Assembly (NCBI GenBank): GCA_963798805.1
Contig: CAWCVC010000016.1
Span: 1 to 64,000, forward strand
Length of the DNA stretch: 64,000 nt
Direction: 5' to 3'
Origin: CAVZCK01 sp963798805
GTDB lineage: Bacteria; Pseudomonadota; Alphaproteobacteria; Rhizobiales; Rhodomicrobiaceae
Part shown: positions 1 through 9,181 of the stretch, one piece after another
Layout: each line of letters opens with the position of its first letter
Position numbering within the stretch: position 1 is the stretch's first letter
Position numbers and translations under genes: made by a program
The notes under the pieces: model-generated
The model's database searches: none
Told to the model about the DNA's origin: nothing
What the model saw: the letters and a program-made list of their open reading frames with translations, nothing else

Positions 1-9
1 TGATTTTAT

Positions 10-54
10 TGGTGGGCGCACAAGGATTCGAACCTTGGACCCGCTGATTAAGAG
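10..54 (-). tRNA. 3' half of tRNA-Lys(CUU), probable attachment-site remnant
   Basis: Read on the minus strand, this stretch gives the anticodon loop CTCTTAA, the 3' arm of the anticodon stem (TCAGC), a variable loop, a complete T-arm with GGTTCGAATCC, and the acceptor end TGCGCCCACCA. That matches tRNA-Lys(CUU). The 5' half is absent: the bases before the loop (TCTGG) do not pair as the GCTGA stem arm would, and no D-arm follows. A tRNA 3' half ending in CCA is what integrases leave at the far end of an island, so this is probably an att repeat and not a working tRNA. No integrase gene is seen nearby. Confidence 0.75.
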
Positions 55-259
55 CCAGATCGAAATTCTTTCAAATCAAAGGCTTGGCTTCAAAACGGTA
101 CCCTTTTCAGCTCAGGAAGGTCAAAGACTAACAAGATTTTTCCCAAATGCGTGCCGGGTCTCATAGCTCAGAATGCTCGATAGGTTAACATGGATCATGA
201 GGGCTTCAACGCGCAATGCTGCGGCTGTCTACCGCCCCACCGCCGGGGGCAGCCAATCG

Positions 260-568
260 TCAGACCCCAGTGATGAGGAAATCGAGGGCGGCGATGATTT
301 CGTCTCGCTGTTCCTCCAGCGAGGCGACCCTAGCACCGAGGCTCTTGATACGCAGTGCGGTCAGCTCCTGCGTGGCGAGGTAATAGGGTTTGCCGTCGAT
401 ATGGAACACCGGGTTCAATCTGAGAATGGGGCGATGGCTGGCTTTTAGCGGGTAGAGGGGGGCGACGATCCGGGTCGCGAGATCTTCGAGCAATCCGTTC
501 TGGAGATCGACGACGAATGCGAAGCCGGCGCCGCGAGGCGCAAAACGGAATACATCGAATTGGGCCAT
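260..568 (-). CDS. ccdB: CcdB-type toxin
   Basis: A 102-residue protein of CcdB length and pattern, opening MAQFDVFRF, with an LATRIVAPLYP segment and the acidic C-terminal helix typical of the family. CcdB proteins poison the GyrA subunit of DNA gyrase. The ATG overlaps the stop of the antitoxin gene by one base, so the two are translationally coupled, antitoxin first. The reading frame is intact. Such pairs keep plasmids and islands from being lost, which fits the mobile character of this end of the window. The family call rests on the motif pattern and partner gene; toxicity cannot be judged from sequence. Confidence 0.85.
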   Translation of the reverse strand: MAQFDVFRFAPRGAGFAFVVDLQNGLLEDLATRIVAPLYPLKASHRPILRLNPVFHIDGKPYYLATQELTALRIKSLGARVASLEEQRDEIIAALDFLITGV

Positions 569-816
569 CAGAACGGGCGCTCAAAATCGCTGAGGATCGA
601 ACCGGTCTCCACCCGCTCATTATAAGCCTCGATCGCAGCGGCGTTGGCGGCGAGCCACTGCTCCCGCTCGGCGACCGCGACCAGCTCGGCAAGCCGCGTT
701 TCGAGGGCCTCGGAAAGGTTCACCCCGAGCGCCTTCGCCTTGGCCGCGAGATCGGCATTGACGCTGACATTCACGGCTCGCTTAGGAGCCGACTTGTCGT
801 AAACGGAAGCGCTCAT
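568..816 (-). CDS. ccdA: CcdA-type antitoxin
   Basis: An 82-residue protein. The N-terminal half (residues 12-45) looks like the ribbon-helix-helix DNA-binding part of CcdA, with KRAVNVSVNADL then LGVNLSEALE. The C-terminal half has the usual toxin-wrapping region, ending AYNERVETGSILSDFERPF. The ATG at 816 is preferred because it gives the normal family length; an upstream extension in the same frame is rich in Arg and Ser and looks non-coding. CcdA neutralises CcdB and represses its own operon by binding the promoter, which would lie just right of 816. Confidence 0.85.
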   Translation of the reverse strand: MSASVYDKSAPKRAVNVSVNADLAAKAKALGVNLSEALETRLAELVAVAEREQWLAANAAAIEAYNERVETGSILSDFERPF

Positions 817-1030
817 CCTGCATCGTCTTCGTTGACCATGGATGCGCATCATTATTGCGCATATCGGCGCCACTTGACAAGACATGTGCGCAGACGCATC
901 GGACCGCAATCGTCCCTTGGCCTGTGCAACGGCGCGGGCTCGTGCCCCGGCTAAGTGCTGCAAGTCGGCGCCGCTGTACGACCTTATACAGGGGTAAAAT
1001 TTCAAGAACTTACGACGCCGATCGGAGCTG

Positions 1031-1166
1031 ATGTCCCTGCCAACCCTCACATCGGCAATGATCCCCCTCGACAAGCTGCGCCCGTCCAAGGCCAATGTGC
1101 GCAAAACTAATCGCGAGGCCGGAGTTGAACAGCTTGCCGCTTCTATTTCCCATGACGGCCTAATCA
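1031..1166 (+). pseudogene. N-terminal fragment of a ParB/Srx-domain protein
   Basis: The first 45 codons give a clear ParB-like N-terminus: IPLDKLRPSKANVRKT followed by GVEQLAASI and HDGLI. This is the start of the ParB nuclease/CTPase domain found in plasmid partition proteins and ParB-like plasmid regulators. After about base 1166 the similarity stops and the frame goes into unrelated sequence, so the helix-turn-helix and dimer domains are missing. It is a truncated relic. With ccdAB beside it, it suggests that plasmid-type DNA has been shuffled here. The stretch from 1167 to 1475 holds nothing I can assign. Confidence 0.6.
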
Positions 1167-1475
1167 AACTCGAACCACGACCGAAATGCCTCGAAAGCCG
1201 AATACCAGCCGGCTCACTGGGATCGAGCAGCATGAGCGCTCCCGCATCTTGGCGATCCGCGATGCGGAATGCGCGCGGATCTTCCGGATAATGCCACAGT
1301 TCGGAGCTGCCGCCGGCTTACCCCGGTTTCCGGCTGCGGCACGACAACCCACGACCTGGACGAGATCTTCGATGCGGCTAATATTGTAACGAATGAAGTC
1401 CTAATTCAAATAGTTAACAATAAAAATAATTGAATTCATGCGCTATTCGGCTAAATCCTCACGCAGAGAAAGGAT

Positions 1476-1504
1476 TTGCAAAAGCGATTGACTAAAAATA
1501 CAGT
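1476..1504 (+). promoter_or_regulatory. candidate sigma-70-type promoter for the HTH/NagB operon
   Basis: TTGCAA (1476-1481) and TACAGT (1499-1504) are 17 bp apart in an AT-rich stretch about 40 bp before the first gene. Each matches four of six consensus positions. It is a plausible promoter but a weak match. Confidence 0.3.
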
Positions 1505-1543
1505 AACCGGAAATTTTTATGACTCCGGTTGCTATCTCGGCCC

Positions 1544-2605
1544 ATGACGTCCAGTTTGGGGGAAATTGTACAGCGGCTGCGGCGGCTGAAAGCACTCAGT
1601 CAGGAAGAGCTGGCTGATCGCGCTAGGGTTCGAGTGAAGACGCTGCGCGCGCTGGAAAAAGGGCTGCATGAGCCGCGCGCCGCGACGATCCAAAAGATCG
1701 CCCGCGCGCTGAGCATTCAGCCAGAGGAGCTTGCTAACGGCAGCAGAAAGGGTCTTTGTACCGATATAGGCTTCGACCGTCCGAATAGCTCCAATTGGCC
1801 GGCGCAACTGCTGATCTGCCGGACGAATGCGATTGCCCTCTATGCGGTTGCGCGGCATCTGATCGCAAATCTGAAGGCCGCTGATCTGCGCTCTCTGGTT
1901 TTGCCGACCGGGCGAACAGCGGCGCTTCTATTCGAGTATCTCCTGAGCTCCGCTCAGCTCGATGTTTCGCTGTTCGGTAACACCCATTTATTCATCGATA
2001 CAGAAACCTTCGGCGTGTCGCCGGAGCATCCGGCCAGCCGGCACGGCTTTGTGCGCGCGCGTTTTATTGATGGGCTTCGCCGCCGCAGCGTCGAGGTGCG
2101 TGAGACAAACGTGCATTTTTTCTCGGGTTATTTGGGCGGGGAGAACATGTTTGCTGAGCATGACGCCTTACTCCGGCGTTATCGCCCCGTCATGCACATT
2201 GTCGCCTACTCGCCCGACGGGGAGATCATCGGCTATGGCCCGCATGAATTGGCCGAAACTCCAGCACGATACAAAGATGGCTGTCGGGTGATCCACATTT
2301 GCGAGAATGAGCGCCGTTATATCGATCCGCATCAGCCATCGAGAGCGATTGTCACGATCGGGCTCGGCAACGCACTCGCCGCGCAGCGTATTATCCTGCC
2401 GGTCTTACATCTATCGAAGGCCGGTGTGCTGGCAAAGCTTCTCGGCGGCCTGATCGATCATTCTTGCCCCGCGACGATCACCCGCCTGCATAGTGCGGTG
2501 ACCATCATCACGACCCATGAAATCATGAGAGCAATCAACGGAAGCATTCATGATGTGATCAAATGCGAGGCCGAAGTCGACGATCGAATTGGCGGCGAGG
2601 AGTGA
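1544..2605 (+). CDS. XRE-family HTH domain fused to a NagB-like phosphosugar domain
   Basis: Residues about 4-60 form an XRE/lambda-repressor-type helix-turn-helix (LSQEELADRARVRVKTLRALEKG). Residues about 75-345 follow the fold order of glucosamine-6-phosphate deaminase/6-phosphogluconolactonase: a PTGRTA loop where NagB has GGTP; FIDTETFGVSPEHPAS where NagB has the DEY/GL/DHP segment; and near the end KAGVLAKLLGG then CPATITRLH, like the KA...CPAS.LQLH end of NagB. The catalytic loop DGHIAFNEP of NagB is replaced by DGEIIGYGP, so the key His is missing. I infer a transcription factor that senses a phosphosugar more than an active enzyme. The ATG at 1544 starts directly before the HTH; a TTG at 1529 is also possible. 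Its stop overlaps the kinase start. Confidence 0.7.
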   Translation: MTSSLGEIVQRLRRLKALSQEELADRARVRVKTLRALEKGLHEPRAATIQKIARALSIQPEELANGSRKGLCTDIGFDRPNSSNWPAQLLICRTNAIALYAVARHLIANLKAADLRSLVLPTGRTAALLFEYLLSSAQLDVSLFGNTHLFIDTETFGVSPEHPASRHGFVRARFIDGLRRRSVEVRETNVHFFSGYLGGENMFAEHDALLRRYRPVMHIVAYSPDGEIIGYGPHELAETPARYKDGCRVIHICENERRYIDPHQPSRAIVTIGLGNALAAQRIILPVLHLSKAGVLAKLLGGLIDHSCPATITRLHSAVTIITTHEIMRAINGSIHDVIKCEAEVDDRIGGEE

Positions 2606-3519
2606 AATTGAGAGCAATCGAGATTCTAGCCATCGGTATGGCAACAATTGACTTCATCAATGAGGTCGACCGCTTTCCCGAGGAAGGTTCGACCAGTCGC
2701 GTCCGTCAAGCCTCGACGTGTATCGGCGGTACGGCGGGGCGCGCAGCGCTCGCCTGCGGCTACCTCGGCGCTAAGACAGTCTTCGCCGGCATGATCGGGC
2801 GAGGCGTTTATGCCGATCTCCTTAGAACCCAGCTTGCTTCCGAGCCGTTAGAATCCCGTCTTGTCGTCAGTGAAAGTGATCCAACTTCCCAGCATTCTTT
2901 TGTATTGCTGTCTGGTGAGGCGGGCGAGCGGACCATTCTTTGGACACCGCAGCCGCGTGTATCGTCCGCCTGCTTGGCAGTTTGCAAGGAGCTGATCCCG
3001 AAAGCCCGCTGCGTTCTGATGGACGCTACCGACCTTGACCTTGCTTTGACGGCGGCCCATTGGTGCCGCGTATATCGTGTCCCCTTGATCTTTGACACGG
3101 GTTCCTACAAACCAGACGCTGACGTTATCCTTCCTCTTGTCGATTACATTATCGGGCCGGTGAAATATTTCAGGACGCGAGCTGCGACGCGGGGCCAGAG
3201 TTACTCCGACGCTCTGGTCGATACATTCCGAAAGTTCGGTCCACGGCTTATAATGGCGACGGAAGGTGAGAGCGGCGGCACTTACATCGACGCCAATTCT
3301 CCGGGGCTCCGGCGATACGATGCGGTGCCCGTAAAGGCTGTCGACAGCTGCGGCGCAGGCGATGTGTTTCATGGCGGCTTTGCCTATGGCATCGCTCAGG
3401 GTTGGCCGCTAAAAAAGACGATCGATTTTAGCGCTTGGCTTGCGGCGGAAAAATGCACTGCGGTCGGCAATGCAGCTCTCCCAACGGCCCCACGAATTCC
3501 GGCCCACTTCGTAGACTGA
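2602..3519 (+). CDS. PfkB-family carbohydrate kinase
   Basis: A 305-residue protein with the ribokinase/PfkB fold. It has an N-terminal DFINEVDRFPEEGST substrate segment, a GGTAGRAALACGYLGAK stretch matching PfkB signature 1, and near the C-terminus DSCGAGDVFHGGF, matching PfkB signature 2 with the catalytic Asp in the GAGD loop. It would phosphorylate a sugar or related alcohol with ATP; the substrate cannot be told. The GTG start at 2602 overlaps the stop of the HTH/NagB gene (GTGA) and has GGCGAGGAG just upstream, so the two genes are coupled. A kinase made with a phosphosugar-domain regulator suggests that the regulator reads the kinase product or its derivative. Confidence 0.85.
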   Translation: MKLRAIEILAIGMATIDFINEVDRFPEEGSTSRVRQASTCIGGTAGRAALACGYLGAKTVFAGMIGRGVYADLLRTQLASEPLESRLVVSESDPTSQHSFVLLSGEAGERTILWTPQPRVSSACLAVCKELIPKARCVLMDATDLDLALTAAHWCRVYRVPLIFDTGSYKPDADVILPLVDYIIGPVKYFRTRAATRGQSYSDALVDTFRKFGPRLIMATEGESGGTYIDANSPGLRRYDAVPVKAVDSCGAGDVFHGGFAYGIAQGWPLKKTIDFSAWLAAEKCTAVGNAALPTAPRIPAHFVD

Positions 3520-4116
3520 TCGACAAGCCAGCAGTTAACTCTCCAAACTCACCAAACTTGCGAGAGAAATTTGTATCGCAAGGAGAAGAAGGAATGGAGG
3601 TAGGGTGAGTTAAATGAGTTTATGAACCGGCAATTTAGGTTTTTGGACAGACGAAGGCATCCAACGCGCTTATTTTTCGCAGGATTATCCCAGAGTCGTG
3701 CGAAGGGGCACTCGAACCGAGACTTGCGGCCGACGCATAGCTGCACTCGACCTTTTCGACCGCATTTTAGCGATCCGGGGGCCGGCCTGAAATGTTTTTG
3801 CTGGTCTTCTGAACGCAATTTTCGCTTTCGAGGGAGACGATCTCACTCGCGTGCGCAGGACAGAGGCCAGGCAGCGACACGCGGATTTTCAGTCCGACCA
3901 AGCCTCTGTAAGCTAAGCAATACCAACGACTTAACCAGACGCCCGTTGCAACTTCTTCATGACTGTGCGGCACGGTTCGGGACTGATCTCCGCAAAATCC
4001 CCGCAGCAGATCCGGAACTGCCGCAAGGTCGAGAAGCCTGCGGGATTGCAACTTCGCCTGCACTGCGGTATGATTTTTTCATACCACCGTGTGCGACTAT
4101 CGAAAGGAGGTGCGCC
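3520..4116. other. intergenic stretch, no supported gene
   Basis: About 600 bases between the kinase and parD. Open frames exist on both strands, but their translations have the composition of chance frames and no recognisable domain. A strong ribosome binding site (AAAGGAGG, near 4104) belongs to parD. Confidence 0.5.
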
Positions 4117-4392
4117 ATGGCGGCAACCGAAAAACGGACTTTTAGCCTTCCGCCGGAACACGCCGCTTTCATCGACGCGAAGGTGAAGTCTGGCCACTAT
4201 GCCAGCGGCAGCGAAGTCATGCGGGCGGGACTACGGGCTTTGCAGGAACGCGACGACGCAATTGAGCGCTGGCTCCGGGAACAAGTTGCTTCCGCCTATG
4301 ACGCGTTCAAGTCCGGAAAGAGCAGGACACATCCGGCCAGCGCCATCTTCGATGAAATCCGCGCGCGGCACGTGGCAAAAGAGGATTCGTGA
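4117..4392 (+). CDS. parD: ParD-type antitoxin
   Basis: A 91-residue protein opening MAATEKRTFSLPPEHAAFID, then KVKSGHYASGSEVMRAGLRALQ. This is the ribbon-helix-helix domain of ParD/CopG antitoxins, with the SxxVxRxGLR helix. The C-terminal part is the charged toxin-binding tail. AAAGGAGG lies seven bases before the ATG, which fixes the start. It would bind and silence the ParE-type toxin and repress the operon. The toxin gene follows with a GTGA overlap, but it appears damaged, so the pair may no longer be functional. Confidence 0.85.
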   Translation: MAATEKRTFSLPPEHAAFIDAKVKSGHYASGSEVMRAGLRALQERDDAIERWLREQVASAYDAFKSGKSRTHPASAIFDEIRARHVAKEDS

Positions 4393-4691
4393 AACGCCGT
4401 GCCGTCGAAATTTCGGATGAGGCACGAGACGATCTGATACGACTCTATGAGTGGATCGCTGAGGCGGCGAGTCCTGTCATTGCTATTTCCTATATCGAAC
4501 GGCTCGGGCGTTTTTATGGGCCGCAAAACCGCATCTATCGACGTGAGCGGGCCAGAAAATCTTGGAACGCCTCCCATCCGCGCGATGTGCCCATGCCTCC
4601 GGCAGAAGGGCTTCGGCACGGATTCGGTTGCTCGGAGCACGCGGCCTGTCCCTCATCAGAATGCGGCGCAATGAGTGGACGGGAAATGTGA
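4389..4691 (+). pseudogene. parE: ParE/RelE-type toxin, truncated after the first third
   Basis: The GTG start overlaps the parD stop. The first 40 or so residues match the RelE/ParE family: RRAVEISDEARDDLIRLYEWIAEA then IAISYIERL. After about base 4506 no frame continues with the expected core strands (such as DDIRPGLRI...). The frame instead reads Arg-rich sequence of unrelated composition up to a stop at 4691. The toxin therefore looks disrupted by a deletion or replacement and not by one simple frameshift. An intact antitoxin with a broken toxin is a common end state of these modules. Confidence 0.6.
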
Positions 4692-4794
4692 GTTCCCGTG
4701 GCGAAATGGCGGGCCACCGTCGACATAGAGGTGACGTTTGAGCCGCCAGCCACGAGGTGTCATACTGCGACGCTCAGGGGGAGATTGCCTACGG

Positions 4795-6775
4795 ATGCGT
4801 CAATGTCACGTCGGATCGGCCAGGGTCACGACGGCTGTGCCTGCGGCGCTCGCGGCGGTGACGCTTGCGTGTTGGAGTGCGCTATCCTTCGCCGCCGATG
4901 GCGAAGCGGGCATCAGTGCCCGCGTCTCGGTGCTCATGAGCACGCTGATCGATGGCAGCGACGCCGCGTTCGAGGCACTGCGCGATCCTTGCATCCGGGT
5001 CAACGGAAGGCGCATCTGCCCCGGGATTGACGGCGATCCTGGAGCCCATCCCGGCAGCGATACGGATCCATCGGCGGTCGGTGCCGGCGGCCACGGGCAG
5101 GCGGTCGCGGCTGGTAGGGCCGAGCGCGGCGTCACCTTCGTTCCAGGCGTGAAGAGTGACGACACCGCCTTCACCGCCCTCGAGGACTTGCTTCACCTAG
5201 CCCTGCAGGAAGGTCGACTTGCGGAGGCCGCCGACAAAGCAAGTCAGCTGGCTCATCTTGCCAACACCGTCGCCGATGACATGGCACCGCCCACCGCGTT
5301 GACCAGTATCGGCCAAGCGCTGCTCGCCACCAGACAGGCCGCGCAGGCGGAGGCGTATTTTCGCCGCGCGCTCAAGATCGAACTCACCCGTACCCTACGC
5401 GCTCTGGCGGGCCGCAGCGATACGAGCCCTGCCGACCAGCTGAGCATGGCGCTGGCGCCCATATTAGCCGGGCTTGCCGGCGTTGCAGAGACGCAGAGCA
5501 GGCCCGACCACGCCTGCAAGCTATTTGAGCGCGCTCTGACGTTGAGCGGCGATCCCGACAACGCTGATGTGCTGAAAGGCTTTGCGTTGTTCGAGTGGCA
5601 TCAGGGCCGGCTCCCTCAGGCAAGGGACCTCCTGAGCCGCAGCCTCAAGCTCACCCGCCGGTTTTTCGGCGATACCAGCTCGGCTGCGGACAGCGAGAAC
5701 AAGCTTGGCCATCTCGCACTCGAGCAAGGCCAGATCGAAGATGCGTACCGGAGTTTTCGAAAGGCGGCCTCGACGGCAGCCAGCATTGCCGCCAATTCCC
5801 TGGTCAAGGAAAGCGATAGCGACTACCTCAAGCGCCGGCGTCAGCTGTTCGATGACGCCGTGAGCGCTTCCTTCCGTCTGCCTGATGTGAAACCCGAGTC
5901 CCGCGGGGAACTCACCGCAAGTGCCTTCGAGGCGGCGCAATGGGCGGAACAGACGGCCGCAGCGGTGGCGGTGTCGCGCATGACGGCCCGCCTCGCGGCG
6001 CATGACCCGGAGCTTTCCAAGCTCGCTCGTGATTTCGATGCCATCCTCACCGAACGGCAAGAGCTTCAGAAGGCCCTGCTCGCCGCTCTCGCCGCACAAA
6101 ATGCCGACGCCGTCGCCGCGACACGGAGGCGCATCCAGGAGACGGAGAGTCGCGCCCAAGCCACCCGAGTTGGCATGGCTGACCGCTTCCCGAGTTATGC
6201 CGCGCTGGCGTTTCCACAACCGGTCTCGCTCGCGGACGCGCAGGCCCTGCTCGGACCTGATGAGGCGCTCGCCCAATTCCTGCTCACGGACAGTGAAGGT
6301 TTTGCTTGGCTCCTGACACGCGAGAATGTGCGGGCGATCAAGCTGTCCGTCAACCGCAAGGTGGTGGCTGATCAGGTCGGTGAGCTGAGGTGCGGGCTCG
6401 ATGTTGGCGAATGGCGTTGGCGCCAGAGACGATGGCAGGCCAAGAGGGAGCGGTGCCGTCCGCTCGAGGAAGAGCGCAATGAGCGCGGCGAGCTGCCGTT
6501 CAGACCCGACGTGGCCTATGCTCTCTATACTGAGCTGCTCGGCCCGTTCGAGAAGCTGATCGCGGGAAAGTCGCTAACCGTGGTGCCCTCAGGGCCGCTA
6601 TCGGCGCTATCCCTCAACGTGCTCGTGACAGCCCCACCGGGATCGCCGCCCGACCGGCCCGACTACCGATCGCTCAAGTGGCTGCCGCTTAAGTACAGCG
6701 TGACCGTGGTGCCATCGGCTGCGTCGTTTGCCGCTCTGCGCCGTGCAAAGAGGCTCGTGATGTCGCCGCTTAGCC
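4795..6775 (+). pseudogene. exported TPR/CHAT-domain protein, 3' end removed at an IS
   Basis: The ATG at 4795 follows GGGGGAG and starts a probable signal peptide (residues 1-32, ending SALSFAAD). Residues about 110-370 contain degenerate tetratricopeptide repeats such as LAEAADKASQLAHLANTVADD and ACKLFERALTLSGD. Residues about 460-655 match the beginning of a CHAT (caspase HetF-associated) domain: DEALAQFLLTDSEGFAWLLT, SLTVVPSGPLSALSLNVLV and LKYSVTVVPSAASF. The IS begins at 6776, before the part that would hold the catalytic His and Cys, so no protease could be made. CHAT proteins can be caspase-like effectors or scaffolds; what this one did is unknown. Confidence 0.75.
6768..6775. repeat. 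8-bp target-site duplication, left copy
   Basis: GCTTAGCC here and again at 8781-8788, exactly outside the terminal inverted repeats of the IS1634-type element. Confidence 0.8.
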
Positions 6776-8780
6776 GGAACTTTTTACTTATCCGACGCAC
6801 ATCTACTTGATCTTGCGTGATATTTCCGCGCGGGAGAGGGCATTTACTGGGTACGTTAGCTGGCCGGCTATTGAGCGGCGGCCAGGGAGACGCCAAGCAG
6901 ATCCAGGGCCTTCTGCTGCAGCGGCGTGGCGCGGGTCGTCATAGTGAGCCGGTAGTTTGGATTGTTCGCGGCGGCGACCTCGTTCAGGCACAGCGTGGCG
7001 AGATCGGCGATCAGCGTGTGGAAGCTGTGTACAGGCTCGCCGTCCATGGTGCGTTTGCCAGCATCCTTGGCCTTCGCTCGTTCCGAGCGCGGTGCCTTGG
7101 CGACCGGGCTGGCGCGGGAGGCGAGCGCGGCCGCCTTGTCCTCGTCGTCGAACAAGATGGGCTTGAGCGCCTGGCGCATGTGCCATTCGACGTAGTAGGC
7201 CAGCAGGCAGAGGAACACATGCGCCCGGACGCGGTCGGCCATGCGGTGATGAATGGGGCGCACGTGCAGATCTACGGTCTTCAGGCTGCGAAAGGCTCGC
7301 TCGACCTCGGCCAGCCGCTTGTAGGCGCGCACCGTCTCCGGCGCGGGCAGCCCGTCCGCGGGCAATTGGTGCGAATCACGTAGAGCCCGTCGAGCGCGGC
7401 TTCGGCGGCGATGGCGGCCTCGTCGCGCTGGTAGCGAAACGTGCGGTCGGTGATCGAGATCGTGAAGTGCTTGCCGACCTTGTAGCGGCCCAGCACCTTG
7501 CCCACGCGGAGCCCGATCGCCGCTGGCCCGCGCAGGGGCCGCGTCGCCCGCTGGGTGGCCGTCGCGATGACCGCCAGGTCCCGCTCGGTCGCGGCCAGGA
7601 GCTCCTGCCGCTTGCGGGCCCGGTCGGCCGCGAGCAGCGGATTACTTGCAGACGATGAGGCGCTCCCCGGGATAGTCCGGGTGAGTGATCTCCGCCAAGT
7701 CCTGCTGATCAAACAGCGACAGCTGCAGGGTGCCACTGTGCACCAGCGCCTGGATCGCCGGCGCGCGCAGCGCGGTGATCCACTCGAGCCCCTCGACGCC
7801 CGCCAGCTCCTCCCGGATGCGGGCCGCCGTCAGCATGCCCCGGTCCCCGACCAGTATCAGCCGCGCCAGGCCGAAGCGCTGGCGCACTTTCGATCAGGAC
7901 CGCGGTGACCGTCTTCGGATCCCCGGTGTTGCCGTCGAACACCTCGACCGCCACCGGACAGCCATCGGGGGCGCAGAGCAGGCCATAGACGATCTGCAGT
8001 TTGCCTTTCTTGCCGTCGCGGCTGTAGCCGAAGCGGGCGAGAGGGCAGCAGCGGCCCTCGATGTAGCTCGACGAGACGTCGTAGAGCACCAGGCAGCCAC
8101 CGTTCGGATTTTGCTTGTCAAAATCAGGCAAGCATTTTGACCTCAGGTGTTTGCGGGCCAGCTTTTTCTCCACATCTGCCTGGCGGACGAGCAGCCAGTC
8201 GAGCGATCCGTAAAGCTCCGAAGCGGCCACCGGCGCCAATCCCAGAATCCTGCCGGCGCTGGTGCAAGCCGTTGGCTCGTCGTGCATTCGCGCTGTGGCC
8301 AGCTTGGAGCCCGGCGCGATGATCCGGTTGACGATCATGGCGAGGACGAGATCGCGTGGCCGGTTGCCATCCGGCCCGAAAATCCGATCGAGGCCGGTGG
8401 CGCGGATTGTGCCGAGAATCGCGGCGACGTGGCCATGGGGCAGCGAGCGCGTGATGGTGAAGGGGACTTCGCCCGGCGGCAGCGCCGTGCCGCCCTTCAG
8501 CAGGATACGCAGCCCCTCAACGTGTTCCGTGGGCCAACCCGTGAGGTTGAGAAGCGTACGCTTTTTTACCTTGCCGCCTTCGCGCCAGGTTTCGCGCAGA
8601 AGTACGGCCGGAGGTGAGCTGCGGTTGGGAACAGTCTCGATAAACATGGATCATCGATGCGCCGCGTCGCACCGATGAGTCAACATAAAATCGATATTTT
8701 ACATGGGTACATATTTGGCGCACTTCTGGGGACATTCCCAACAAATCAATACGCTACGTCTCAGGAAAGTAAAAAGTTCC
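6776..8780 (-). mobile_element. IS1634-type insertion sequence, 2,005 bp
   Basis: Bounded by 14-bp perfect inverted repeats, GGAACTTTTTACTT at 6776-6789 and its complement at 8767-8780, and flanked by an 8-bp direct repeat. The one gene inside, on the minus strand, is a decayed transposase of the IS1634 (IS4 superfamily) group. The flanks are odd: the genes on either side (CHAT on the plus strand, PP2C on the minus strand) are both cut at their 3' ends, and would not form a sensible gene if the IS were removed. The element therefore entered an existing deletion junction, or a rearrangement took place around it. Confidence 0.85.
6868..8647 (-). pseudogene. IS1634-family transposase, at least three frameshifts
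   Basis: The N-terminal third is one frame from 8647 to about 7890, with LTGWPTEHVEGLRILLKGG and LVLYDVSSSYIEGRCC, the latter around the first catalytic Asp. It continues in a second frame (LARLILVGDRGMLTAARI, 7887-7642), a third (AIGLRVGKVLGRYKVGKHF, to about 7370) and a fourth (EVERAFRSLKTVDLHVRPIHH, 7365-6868), which carries the expected catalytic Glu region and the C-terminus. All parts are present in order, so the gene was full length and later acquired small insertions or deletions near 7885, 7640 and 7370. It cannot make an active transposase unaided. Confidence 0.85.
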
Positions 8781-8788
8781 GCTTAGCC
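8781..8788. repeat. 8-bp target-site duplication, right copy
   Basis: GCTTAGCC, the partner of 6768-6775. Confidence 0.8.
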
Positions 8789-9152
8789 GGTAAGCACGCG
8801 TGTCGCCGACATGCAGCAGATGCGCCACTCGCCCACGAAGCACCAGCGCTGTGAAGGTACATCCCATCTCCGCCAACTCGGCGTCTCGCCGACCTTGGGA
8901 ATAGATCCAACCATTGAGTGCATTGAGGACCCTGGCCGACGCGCGCCGCACTTCCAAGCTTTCGGGGAGGTCGCAAAATCCATCGGGAAAGCCGCGCACT
9001 GCGGTCTCAGCTGCCACGCGACCGCCTTTTGAGCCGCCGATTCCATCGGCGATCGCGGCCACAATGTCATGACGCGGTTCCGGCAACTCCGAGCCGAAAA
9101 CGGCACCAGCGAAATCCTCGTTGCGCTTGCATGGTCCGGTCTCCACCCGCAA
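8789..9152 (-). pseudogene. PP2C-type Ser/Thr phosphatase fragment
   Basis: The minus-strand frame shows the PP2C beginning: RNEDFAGAVFG (metal-binding Glu-Asp), then AAIADGIGGSKGGRVAAETAV (the DG metal-binding turn), then CTFTALVLRGRVAHLLHVGDTRAYRL. It resembles the N-terminal domain of the phosphatase/kinase fusion proteins of proteobacteria. The gene stops at the IS end after the GDTRAYRL strand, so the last third of the phosphatase and any kinase part are lost. The start is unclear: TTG at 9152 is the best in frame, and the sequence upstream joins directly to the histidine kinase remnant. Confidence 0.7.
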
Positions 9153-9181
9153 AGAGATGACTGGTCCATTGGATGACGCCG

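Noticed and set aside
1164..1390. Overlapping frames on both strands after the ParB fragment
   Set aside because: Arg/Ser/Ala-rich translations without any recognisable motif; no support for a gene.
3549..4116. Long frames on both strands before parD, including an N-terminal extension of ParD to 3622
   Set aside because: The extension has random composition, and a strong ribosome binding site fixes the ParD start at 4117.
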